A program made the position numbers and the translations under genes. From positions 1 to 7,031 of the forward strand of contig PKWT01000311.1 in the NCBI GenBank assembly GCA_003132125.1: DNA of 7,031 nt. The letters are read 5' to 3'. Position 1 is the stretch's first letter. Every line of letters starts with the position of its first letter. Positions 1-5,999 of this stretch are shown piece by piece. The notes below the pieces were generated by a model that made no database searches, was not told the DNA's origin, and saw only the letters and a list, made by a program, of their open reading frames with translations. This stretch comes from Micrococcales bacterium. GTDB taxonomy: Bacteria; Actinomycetota; Actinomycetes; Actinomycetales; Dermatophilaceae.

Positions 1-834
1 GATGCAAGGACCGTGATCCGGCTGACTTCGCGCCATGCAGTCTCCAAAGCCGTTGAGCGCCGGGTCGTTGTGCGGGACGCCCGTGGGAGGTACGCGCTGC
101 CGACTGCCGAGGTCGGGATGCGGACTGCCAACCGCCTCAGTGCGGTCATGTCACACACCAGCGCAGCGGCCCACTGGGGCTGGGAAATGAGGGACGTGCC
201 GGCTCGGGCGACGGTCACGGTCCCGCGCAACCGCAAGGTATCGGCCGAGGTGCGGTCCGAGGTTGACGTGTTCTGGCGACCTTTGGCCCGCGGTCGGGTC
301 GGATCGGCTTTGGTGACCCCACCGGTCCAGACGGTGCTCGACTGTGCGCGGTGGCTCTCGTTCGATGCAGCGCTGGCGATTGCCGACTCAGCCTTGCGGC
401 ACAGGGCGGTGACCCGGGCCGAGCTGATGAGAGCCCATGATTCGTTCAGAGGCCACGGCCGCCAGCATGTGTTGAGGGTCATCGAGGCTGCAGACGCCCG
501 TGCGGCCAACCCGTTCGAATCCGTCTTGAGGGCGATCGCGCTGGATGTGCCTGGTCTTCAGCTCCTGCCACAAGTGGAGATCCGCACCCCGGGGCGCCGG
601 TTGGTGAGGCCTGACCTGGTCGACGAGCGGCTGAAGATCGCCGTGGAGGCGGACAGCTTCGAGCATCACGGCTCTCGAAAAGCGCTCGTGCTCGACTGTG
701 TCCGGTACGACAACCTCGTCGTCGACGGTTGGACCGTGTTGCGTTTCGCTTGGGAGCACGTGATGCACCGCCCGGCGTGGGTGCGTTCGACGCTCGTATC
801 TGTCACGGATCGTCTGATCGCCGCGGGCGCGTGA
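1..834 (+). CDS. AbiEi-type winged-helix / DUF559 nuclease-fold protein, 5' end missing
   Basis: The reading frame is open from the first base, so the gene probably starts before the window; a GTG at 13 is possible but would remove part of the N-terminal domain. Numbering residues from base 1, the N-terminus (TSRHAVSKAVERR followed by RGRYALP) resembles the winged-helix domain of AbiEi-family antitoxins. The C-terminal part (about 185-275) looks like the DUF559/Vsr-type restriction-endonuclease fold: Asp205 in RPDLVD, Glu216-Ala-Asp218 followed by a His pair (222-223), then RYDNLVVDGWTVLRFAWEHV. These acidic residues match the expected metal site of that fold. In known AbiE systems AbiEi represses and neutralises a nucleotidyltransferase toxin, AbiEii. 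No such toxin follows, since the next gene is metB. Such solitary proteins are common in actinobacteria and their job is not established. DNA binding is likely; nuclease activity is inference. Confidence 0.75.
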   Translation, partial: DARTVIRLTSRHAVSKAVERRVVVRDARGRYALPTAEVGMRTANRLSAVMSHTSAAAHWGWEMRDVPARATVTVPRNRKVSAEVRSEVDVFWRPLARGRVGSALVTPPVQTVLDCARWLSFDAALAIADSALRHRAVTRAELMRAHDSFRGHGRQHVLRVIEAADARAANPFESVLRAIALDVPGLQLLPQVEIRTPGRRLVRPDLVDERLKIAVEADSFEHHGSRKALVLDCVRYDNLVVDGWTVLRFAWEHVMHRPAWVRSTLVSVTDRLIAAGA

Positions 835-862
835 CTTCAACCCGCGGGCGCGCGACCTCAAC
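821..862. repeat. 21-bp tandem duplication across a stop codon
   Basis: Two adjacent 21-bp units (821-841 and 842-862) match at 19 of 21 positions, each starting ccgcgggcgcg. The first unit carries the TGA stop (832-834) of the upstream DUF559 gene. In the second unit the matching codon is CGA. The period is a multiple of three, so the frame is kept: without the first stop, the protein would run on to the TGA at 865-867. This suggests a local duplication by slippage. Confidence 0.75.
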
Positions 863-868
863 CTTGAC

Positions 869-969
869 CGTCAAACGTGCACTTGCCGTCGCTTGAGGTA
901 TGCCGTGGGTCGATTCCCGCACAAGTCCGCGCGCACGCGCCTGGGATTCGCTGTCGTGCACGTTTGACG
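869..969. repeat. Perfect 14-bp inverted repeat, arms 73 bp apart
   Basis: The left arm at 869-882 (cgtcaaacgtgcac) is the exact reverse complement of the right arm at 956-969 (gtgcacgtttgacg). The left arm also overlaps a smaller palindrome, ttgac-c-gtcaa, at 864-874. The arms lie roughly 140 to 40 bp upstream of the proposed metB start. They could be paired operator sites for a regulator of metB, or terminal repeats of a small 101-bp element. I see no target-site duplication and no coding potential inside, so the role is unknown. Confidence 0.7.
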
Positions 970-995
970 ACAGAGTCGGCTCGGCTGGCGGGGGA

Positions 996-1001
996 TAGCC
1001 T
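996..1001 (+). promoter_or_regulatory. Putative -10 box of a leaderless metB promoter
   Basis: TAGCCT fits the actinobacterial TANNNT pattern and ends 7 nt before the metB ATG at 1009, which places transcription start at or next to the A of the start codon. No well-spaced Shine-Dalgarno sequence is present; the only purine-rich stretch, ggcgg, is 1 nt from the ATG. A TTGACG at 964-969 lies 26 bp upstream, too far for a standard -35 element, and no better one is seen. Confidence 0.45.
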
Positions 1002-1008
1002 TGGCGGC

Positions 1009-2214
1009 ATGACCTCCCTGAACCCACATGACCCTGGCCATGAGGCTGGATTCAACACTCGTGCGATCCATGCAGGGCAGGAGCCGGACTCGATGACCGG
1101 GGCTGTCGTGCCGGCGATCTACCAGGTCTCGACCTACAAGCAGGACGGGGTGGGCGGCCTACGGGGCGGGTATGAGTACAGCCGTTCAGCCAACCCGACC
1201 CGCACCGCTCTTGAGCAGTGTCTGGCCGCGCTCGAGGGCGGGAGCCGAGCATTTGCCTTCGCCTCCGGCTTGGCGGGGCAGGACACCACGATCCGGGCGT
1301 TGCTCAAACCCGGTGACCACGTGGTTGTTCCGACCGATGCCTACGGCGGCACCTACCGTCTGCTGAACAAGGTCGCCCTCCCCTGGGGGGTGGAGCACAC
1401 CGCCGTCAAGATCTCGGACGTCGCGGCGGTGCGTGCGGCGATCCGGCCCGGTCAGACCAAGATCGTTTGGGTCGAGACACCCACCAACCCGATGCTCGGT
1501 ATTGCCGACATCGCGGCCCTCGCGACCGTCGCACACGAGGCGGGGGCCATCCTGGCAGTCGACAACACGTTCGCCACGCCCTACCTCCAGCAACCGCTGG
1601 CCCTTGGCGCCGACGTCGTGATGCATTCGACCACCAAGTACTGCGGCGGCCACAGCGACGTCGTCGGTGGTGCCGTCGTGACGGCGAAGACCATTGCGGT
1701 TCCTGGGTTCGAGGACGCTGAAGACCGCATTGCCTTCCACCAGAACTCGATGGGCGCGATTGCCGGTCCATTCGACGCATGGCTTGTGCTGCGCGGTCTG
1801 AAGACCCTCGGCGTGCGTATGGACCGCAGCTGCGACAACGCGGAGAAGGTTGTCGAGTTCCTTCTTGGCCACAGCGCGGTCACCGCCGTTCACTACCCGG
1901 GTCTTCCCGGTCACCCTGGCTACCGGGTGGCGGCCAAGCAGATGAAACGATTCGGGGGCATGGTCTCCTTCGAGGTCAGGGGCGGCGAGCAGCAGGCGGT
2001 GGACGTCTGTGGCGCCACTGAGCTCTGGACCCTGGGTGAGAGCCTTGGTGGCGTCGAGTCACTGATCGAGCACCCGGCCCGTATGACGCACGCCTCGGTC
2101 CGTGGGACCGAGCTGGAGGTGACCGGTGACCTCGTGCGTCTCTCCACCGGCATCGAGGACGCCAAGGACCTCATCGACGACCTCGACCGCGCGCTCGCCA
2201 AGAGCGCCGTTTGA
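1009..2214 (+). CDS. metB: Cystathionine gamma-synthase (Cys/Met metabolism PLP enzyme)
   Basis: A 401-residue cytoplasmic enzyme of the trans-sulfuration family, normal in length. Cystathionine gamma-synthase joins an O-acylhomoserine with cysteine to form cystathionine on the way to methionine. Visible family blocks are SRSANPTR near the N-terminus, AYGGTYRLLNKV, ETPTNPMLGIADI, VDNTFATPYLQQPL, HSTTKYCGGHSD with Lys210 as the predicted PLP Schiff-base lysine, and SLGGVESLIEHPARMTHAS near the C-terminus. The ATG at 1009 is chosen because family homology starts just after it (NTRAIHAGQEPD); the frame is open back to a GTG at 877, but that extension is not conserved and crosses the inverted repeat. 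The VESLIEHP block is like actinobacterial proteins annotated MetB, yet synthase and gamma-lyase activities cannot be separated by eye. The glmL-like gene follows after a short gap. Confidence 0.9.
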   Translation: MTSLNPHDPGHEAGFNTRAIHAGQEPDSMTGAVVPAIYQVSTYKQDGVGGLRGGYEYSRSANPTRTALEQCLAALEGGSRAFAFASGLAGQDTTIRALLKPGDHVVVPTDAYGGTYRLLNKVALPWGVEHTAVKISDVAAVRAAIRPGQTKIVWVETPTNPMLGIADIAALATVAHEAGAILAVDNTFATPYLQQPLALGADVVMHSTTKYCGGHSDVVGGAVVTAKTIAVPGFEDAEDRIAFHQNSMGAIAGPFDAWLVLRGLKTLGVRMDRSCDNAEKVVEFLLGHSAVTAVHYPGLPGHPGYRVAAKQMKRFGGMVSFEVRGGEQQAVDVCGATELWTLGESLGGVESLIEHPARMTHASVRGTELEVTGDLVRLSTGIEDAKDLIDDLDRALAKSAV

Positions 2215-2239
2215 TGCCCAACTCCTGCCGTTGAGGCGA

Positions 2240-3574
2240 GTGCTCTGCGTCGACTTCGGGTCGACGTTCACCAAGGCCGTTCTGCTCGACCCCACGGACG
2301 GGAGTCTCCTCGCTCACGCGTCAGTGCCGAGCAGTGTCAGCACCGACATCCTCGACGGATACCGCTCGATCCGCGAAACCCTTGCCACGCAAGGGTTCCC
2401 CGTCGCGGACGAGGTGTTGGCGTGCTCGAGCGCGGGCGGTGGTCTGCGGCTTGCAGTCGTGGGTTACGAGCGGTCCGTCACAGCAGAGGCTGGCCATCGG
2501 GTCGGACTCAGCGCTGGGGCGAAGGTGGTTCAGGTGGTGGCCGGTCCGATGACAACAGCCCAGGTGTCGACGTTGCGCGCCGCCCGGCCCGACGTCATCC
2601 TGCTGGTGGGCGGGACGGATGGAGGTAACACAAATGTATTGCTGCACAACGGTTCTCGGCTTGCCAAAGCCCGTCTGGGCGCTGCGATCGTGGTCGCTGG
2701 CAACGTCGACGTTCGCGCCGAGCTGGCTTCCTCCCTGGAGTCGACCGGCCGGCATTTTGTCCTCACCGACAACGTGCTGCCACAGATTGGCGTGATCAAC
2801 CCCATGGGGGCCCGCGCAGCGATCCGCGAGGTGTTCTTGCGACACGTGATCGGCGGCAAGGGGCTGTCCAAGGGCCCCGAGTTCGCTGCGATGGTGCGTG
2901 CGGCGACCCCCGACGCGATGCTGCGCGGGGTCGAGACGCTTGCCGCGGCTACTGACGGCGATGTCCTGGTCTTTGACGTCGGCGGAGCCACCACCGATGT
3001 CTATTCGGTGATCAGTCCTGAGGGTGAGGATGCCGTGCTGCGCAAGGACGTCGTGCCCCAGCTCTGGCACGCGCGAACTGTGGAAGGCGACCTGGGGATG
3101 CGCTGGAACGCCGGGGGCGTCGCGGACGCGGCGAAGGCGGAGCACCTGCTGTCCGGTTCCGACCTGGCGCGGCTCCGGGCGTGGGCAGTCAGGATGGAGG
3201 CCAACCCGGCATACCTGCCGAAAGGCGGGCGAGAGATCGAGCTCGACCTGGTCCTCGCTCGTGTGGCCGCCGTTACCGCCGTACGTCGGCACGCACGCCC
3301 TGCCCACCCCGGGGATCCAGCCCGTCCATTGACCCGACTCGCCCACATCGTCGGCTCAGGTGGCGTGCTGCGGTACAGCCCAAAAGCCAGTCAGGACAGC
3401 GTATTGCGAGCCATTACGTCCGATTTCGCTGGTGGGTGGAAGGTTCCTGCCGAGGCGCGCACGGCGGTCGACTCGGCATACCTGCTGTTTGCGGCGGGCC
3501 TGCTGGCGGACGCTGAGGGCCACGGCCCCGAGGTCGCTGCCAGGGTGGCCCGACAGGTCCTTGCGTCGGGCTGA
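2240..3574 (+). CDS. glmL: GlmL/MutL-family protein (glutamate mutase-associated ASKHA ATPase)
   Basis: This resembles GlmL (MutL), the actin-like ATPase encoded with adenosylcobalamin-dependent glutamate mutase in clostridia and thought to act as a chaperone or reactivator rather than a catalytic subunit. It is unrelated to the DNA mismatch-repair MutL. With the GTG start it has 444 residues, near family length. Visible features are the first phosphate-binding loop DFGSTFTK (5-12), LLVGGTDGGNTN (121-132), the block VLPQIGVINPMGARAAIREVF, and the second phosphate loop DVGGATTDVYSV (246-257). The start is uncertain. GTG 2240 has GAGG only 3 nt upstream, and TTG 2231 would add three residues (MRR). 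The frame is open further back to an ATG at 2126, but that part overlaps metB and is unlike the family. The metB stop is 25 nt upstream, so cotranscription is likely. No mutase subunit gene (glmE or glmS) is in the window. Confidence 0.8.
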   Translation: MLCVDFGSTFTKAVLLDPTDGSLLAHASVPSSVSTDILDGYRSIRETLATQGFPVADEVLACSSAGGGLRLAVVGYERSVTAEAGHRVGLSAGAKVVQVVAGPMTTAQVSTLRAARPDVILLVGGTDGGNTNVLLHNGSRLAKARLGAAIVVAGNVDVRAELASSLESTGRHFVLTDNVLPQIGVINPMGARAAIREVFLRHVIGGKGLSKGPEFAAMVRAATPDAMLRGVETLAAATDGDVLVFDVGGATTDVYSVISPEGEDAVLRKDVVPQLWHARTVEGDLGMRWNAGGVADAAKAEHLLSGSDLARLRAWAVRMEANPAYLPKGGREIELDLVLARVAAVTAVRRHARPAHPGDPARPLTRLAHIVGSGGVLRYSPKASQDSVLRAITSDFAGGWKVPAEARTAVDSAYLLFAAGLLADAEGHGPEVAARVARQVLASG

Positions 3575-3586
3575 CGTCGCCGGCGA

Positions 3587-3592
3587 TATCCT
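3587..3592 (+). promoter_or_regulatory. Putative -10 box of a leaderless ilvA promoter
   Basis: TATCCT matches the TANNNT pattern and ends 6 nt before the ATG at 3599. The sequence between them (gcgccc) contains no Shine-Dalgarno motif, so a leaderless transcript starting at the ATG is plausible. The closest -35-like hexamer, TTGCGT at 3561-3566, is 20 bp away, which is longer than ideal. If real, ilvA can be transcribed independently of metB-glmL. Confidence 0.45.
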
Positions 3593-3598
3593 GCGCCC

Positions 3599-4822
3599 AT
3601 GGCCTCAACCTCGCTGCCCGTGACCCTGGACGACGTGGTCGCCGCGCAAGAGCTGCTGAGCAGCATCATTCGTCCGACCCCGCTCGAGTTCAGCGGTGCG
3701 CTGTCCGAGCGTGTGGGGAGTGACGTCCACCTCAAGTGCGAGAACCTCCAGCGCGCAGGGTCCTTCAAGATCCGCGGCGCCTACACGCGCATGTCCCGCC
3801 TCAGCGATGAGGAGAAGGCTCGCGGTGTCGTCGCGGCCAGCGCCGGTAACCATGCTCAGGGGGTGGCGCTCGCGGCTCAGCTGCTCGGCATCAAGTCGAC
3901 TGTTTTCATGCCTCTGGGCGCACCGATTCCCAAGCTCAATGCCACGCGCGCCTATGGCGCCGAGGTGGAGCAGCTCGGCACCAGCATCGACGAATGTCTT
4001 GTGAGGGCAAAGCAGTTCGAGGCCGAGACAGGCGCTGTCCTCATCCACCCGTTCGACCACGCGGATATCGTTGCCGGGCAGGGGACCTGTGGCCTCGAGA
4101 TTCTGGAGCAGTGCCCAGACGTCCAGACCATTCTGGTCAGTGTGGGCGGAGGCGGTCTGCTGGCCGGTATCGCAACGGCAGTCAAGGCCAAGCGGCCCGA
4201 CGTGCGCGTCATCGGGGTACAGGCGGAGATGGCCGCGGCGTACCCACCGTCCCTGGCCGCCGGCAGGCCGGTGCCCCTGACCTCGATGGCAACCATGGCC
4301 GACGGCATCGCGGTCGGCTGCCCCGGTGAGGTGCCGTACGCCATCGTCCGTGAGCTGGTCGACTCGATCGAGACGGTCAGCGAGGAGTCCCTGTCGCGCG
4401 CCCTGTTGTTCCTGCTCGAGCGGGCCAAGCTGCTCGTCGAGCCTGCGGGCGCCGCGGCCGTCGCGCGACTGCTGGATGCCGGACCGCAAACCTATGAGGG
4501 GCCGGTCGTTGCGGTCCTGTCCGGCGGGAACATCGACCCGCTGCTGCTGCTGCGGATCGTCCGGTACGGCCTGGCCGCTGCCGGGCGATACCTGCAGTTC
4601 CGGGTGCGGGTCTCGGACAGCCCAGGCTCACTCGCCGGACTGCTGGCCGATCTGGCCGGCGTCGACGCCAACGTCCTGGAGATCGAGCACGTTCGCACCG
4701 CCGCGTCTCTGCAGGTGCACGAGGTCGAGATCGCGGTTCAGCTCGAGGCCAAGGGCAGTGCGCACTGCGACGAGATCCTTCGGGCGCTGAGCAACAAGGG
4801 GTACCCGGTCTCATTCGGCTGA
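3599..4822 (+). CDS. ilvA: Threonine ammonia-lyase with C-terminal ACT domain
   Basis: A 407-residue PLP enzyme that deaminates threonine to 2-oxobutyrate and ammonia, supplying isoleucine synthesis or threonine breakdown. The fold-type II catalytic part covers about residues 1-320: Lys57 in SFKIRGA is the expected PLP lysine, SAGNHAQG (81-88) is the substrate and cofactor loop, VGGGGLLAG with glycines 183-186 is the phosphate-binding loop, and Ser308 in SGGNID contacts the pyridine ring. Residues from about 330 form one ACT domain (RVRVSDSPGSLAGLLADLAG, then NVLEIEHVR), usually an amino-acid-binding regulatory module. A single ACT domain at this length fits the shorter class often named threonine ammonia-lyase in Gram-positives, rather than the roughly 500-residue E. 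coli IlvA with two. It starts 24 nt after glmL, apparently leaderless. Whether it is biosynthetic or catabolic cannot be told here. Confidence 0.93.
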   Translation: MASTSLPVTLDDVVAAQELLSSIIRPTPLEFSGALSERVGSDVHLKCENLQRAGSFKIRGAYTRMSRLSDEEKARGVVAASAGNHAQGVALAAQLLGIKSTVFMPLGAPIPKLNATRAYGAEVEQLGTSIDECLVRAKQFEAETGAVLIHPFDHADIVAGQGTCGLEILEQCPDVQTILVSVGGGGLLAGIATAVKAKRPDVRVIGVQAEMAAAYPPSLAAGRPVPLTSMATMADGIAVGCPGEVPYAIVRELVDSIETVSEESLSRALLFLLERAKLLVEPAGAAAVARLLDAGPQTYEGPVVAVLSGGNIDPLLLLRIVRYGLAAAGRYLQFRVRVSDSPGSLAGLLADLAGVDANVLEIEHVRTAASLQVHEVEIAVQLEAKGSAHCDEILRALSNKGYPVSFG

Positions 4823-4886
4823 TCGGCCGCTCCGCCGCTCGGTTCGCCGTGAGGTGAGTCGCCGCTAGGTCGCTGAGATCAGCCGA
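4815..4886. repeat. 10-bp inverted repeat joining the ends of convergent ilvA and greA
   Basis: tcggctgatc at 4815-4824 is the exact reverse complement of gatcagccga at 4877-4886. Each arm contains the stop codon of one gene, because both genes end in a glycine codon GGC followed by TGA and TC. The loop is 52 nt and holds a short hairpin with a UUCG loop (stem 4840-4842 with 4847-4849). No T-tract follows on either strand, so this is at best a weak bidirectional terminator, and 10-bp matches at this distance can occur by chance. Confidence 0.4.
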
Positions 4887-5376
4887 CGTACGGCTTGGCG
4901 CTCAGGACCTTGACCTGGACGCTCTCCTTGCCCTTGGGGGGCAGGTAGCTGGTCACGTCCCCGGCCTTCTTGTCGAGGATGGCCTTGCCCATCGGCGACT
5001 TCTCGCTGTAGACGTCAAGGCCCGAGCCGTCGGCGATCTCGCGGCTGCCGAGCAGGAAGGTGAGCGTTTCGCCGAACACCTCGACGGTGACGACCATGCC
5101 GGGCTCGACGATGCCGTCGTCCGGGGGCGCGTGCCCGACGATGGCGTTCTCCAACAGCTGGGTCAGCTGACGGATCCGGGCCTCCATCTTGCCTTGCTCT
5201 TCCTTGGCCGCGTGGTAGCCGCCGTTCTCCTTCAGGTCGCCTTCGTCGCGTGCCGCCTCGATCTTCTTCGAGATCTCGGCGCGGTCCTCACCGGTGAGCT
5301 TGTTCAGCTCTTTCTTGAGCCGGTCATAGGCTTCCTGGGTCAGGTAGCTTGCAGCAGGCGGCGCTGTGTCGGTCAC
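4879..5376 (-). CDS. greA: Transcription elongation factor GreA
   Basis: A 165-residue transcript-cleavage factor that enters the secondary channel of RNA polymerase and helps a backtracked complex cut its RNA and resume. The N-terminal coiled coil covers about residues 12-85, with the tip GDLKENGGYHAAKEEQG carrying the acidic Asp47 and Glu50 that correspond to the functional tip residues of E. coli GreA. Residues from about 90 form the FKBP-like domain (PGMVVTVEVFGETLTFLLGS, VYSEKSPMGKAILDKKAGD). The GTG start at 5376 is favoured by AAGGAG at 5383-5388, 6 nt upstream, and by the MTDT beginning, which I recall in the M. tuberculosis protein; the upstream open frame is not conserved. The gene converges on ilvA with 56 nt between stops. 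It lies downstream of DUF4307 in the same direction, but the 166-nt gap suggests its own promoter. Confidence 0.95.
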   Translation of the reverse strand: MTDTAPPAASYLTQEAYDRLKKELNKLTGEDRAEISKKIEAARDEGDLKENGGYHAAKEEQGKMEARIRQLTQLLENAIVGHAPPDDGIVEPGMVVTVEVFGETLTFLLGSREIADGSGLDVYSEKSPMGKAILDKKAGDVTSYLPPKGKESVQVKVLSAKPYVG

Positions 5377-5416
5377 GTCTGGCTCCTTGTGTGCGTGGTC
5401 TTGGCAACGGTTCGCC

Positions 5417-5446
5417 AGAATCAGCGGTATGCCGTGTGCCAAGCAA
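5417..5446 (-). promoter_or_regulatory. Candidate greA promoter
   Basis: Reading the minus strand, TTGCTT (5446-5441) and GATTCT (5422-5417) are separated by 18 bp and would start a transcript near 5410, giving a leader of about 34 nt before the greA GTG. Each hexamer matches the vegetative consensus at only three positions. A perfect 12-bp palindrome, gggtccggaccc, lies just upstream at 5449-5460. Palindromes of this size are expected once or twice by chance in 7 kb. The rest of the 5377-5542 gap shows no gene. Confidence 0.3.
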
Positions 5447-5542
5447 GCGGGTCCGGACCCTCGATCTGATGATCGGCAGGACCAGACCCACGGTGTGTGC
5501 CTCAAGAGTACCAATCATCCGCCTGGACGGGCATACCTGCGT

Positions 5543-5908
5543 TTAGTCGATCGAGCAGGACCTGACCACTCCGGTGACCGCGCGGGTGGTGGTGCGGACC
5601 CGGGTCGTGAGTTTCACGGACCGAGTCTCGGAGCCAGGAACGGCGACCTCCAGGAGACCCACCGTGCCGAACCCCTGGTCCAGAGCGCCGATCACGCAGG
5701 TGACATCGCGGCCGATCGGTCGGCTGACGAGGTAGGTCACGTCCACGGTTCTGTCATCGATCACGTGATAGCCCAGGTTGGTCCAGCTCGGTTTGCCGAC
5801 CGTGCTGGCCAGCCCGAACCAGACGGCCAGCGCGCAGCCGAGCAGGATGCCGATGGTGCCCAGGACCCACGCTCTGGCGTGCCCCGGGGCGGGGCGTGGG
5901 ATCGGCAA
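5543..5908 (-). CDS. DUF4307 family membrane-anchored protein
   Basis: A small protein with one predicted membrane helix near the N-terminus (about residues 13-35, VLGTIGILLGCALAVWFGLA) and a soluble, probably extracytoplasmic domain. The segments GYHVIDDRTVDVTYLVSRP, DVTCVIGALDQGFGTVG and a C-terminal VVRSCSID resemble DUF4307 proteins such as M. tuberculosis Rv1081c, which has the same place between greA and mca. The two cysteines (in VTCVI and RSCS) could pair outside the cell. Function is unknown. The start chosen is a TTG giving 121 residues, with GGAAAGG 8 nt upstream. The frame stays open to 6058 but that stretch overlaps mca and looks non-coding. The product is short for the family, and the RYG-like motif I expect near the N-terminus is absent, so the start is uncertain. 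Confidence 0.72.
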   Translation of the reverse strand: MPIPRPAPGHARAWVLGTIGILLGCALAVWFGLASTVGKPSWTNLGYHVIDDRTVDVTYLVSRPIGRDVTCVIGALDQGFGTVGLLEVAVPGSETRSVKLTTRVRTTTRAVTGVVRSCSID

Positions 5909-5944
5909 GAGGAGGACCTTTCCGGAGGAGCTGGCGGTGGTCGG

Positions 5945-5972
5945 GTGACAAGATGTGCGTTGAACTGATAGT
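5945..5972 (+). promoter_or_regulatory. Candidate mca promoter
   Basis: GTGACA (5945-5950; five of six positions match TTGACA) and GATAGT (5967-5972; four of six match TATAAT) are separated by 16 bp. Transcription would start near 5979, leaving a leader of about 20 nt that contains the AGGAG ribosome-binding site of mca. The 91-nt gap to the divergent DUF4307 gene must also hold that gene's promoter, for which I see no convincing boxes. Confidence 0.45.
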
Positions 5973-5999
5973 CCGGTATGACGCTGAACAGGAGCGTAC

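Noticed and set aside
855..899. 7-bp inverted repeat (acctcaa ... ttgaggt) considered as a terminator of the DUF559 gene
   Set aside because: The arms are short with a 31-nt loop, no T-tract follows, and many such 7-bp matches are expected by chance.
905..920. A tRNA T-arm-like sequence (gtggg-tcgatt-cccgc) between the DUF559 gene and metB, hinting at a tRNA fragment or attachment site
   Set aside because: The loop has 6 rather than 7 nt, no matching acceptor, D or anticodon arms are found, and nothing nearby points to an integrated element.
877..1008. N-terminal extension of metB from a GTG at 877
   Set aside because: The added 44 residues do not resemble the family and would cover the inverted repeat and the promoter; homology begins just after the ATG at 1009.
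2321..3346. Long open frames antisense to glmL, and similar ones antisense to metB, ilvA and mca
   Set aside because: They are typical shadows of high-GC coding sequence with no recognisable domains, and each lies opposite a clearly conserved gene.
5377..5514. N-terminal extension of GreA from a start at 5514
   Set aside because: The extra residues are not GreA-like, while the GTG at 5376 has a strong AAGGAG site and yields the standard length.
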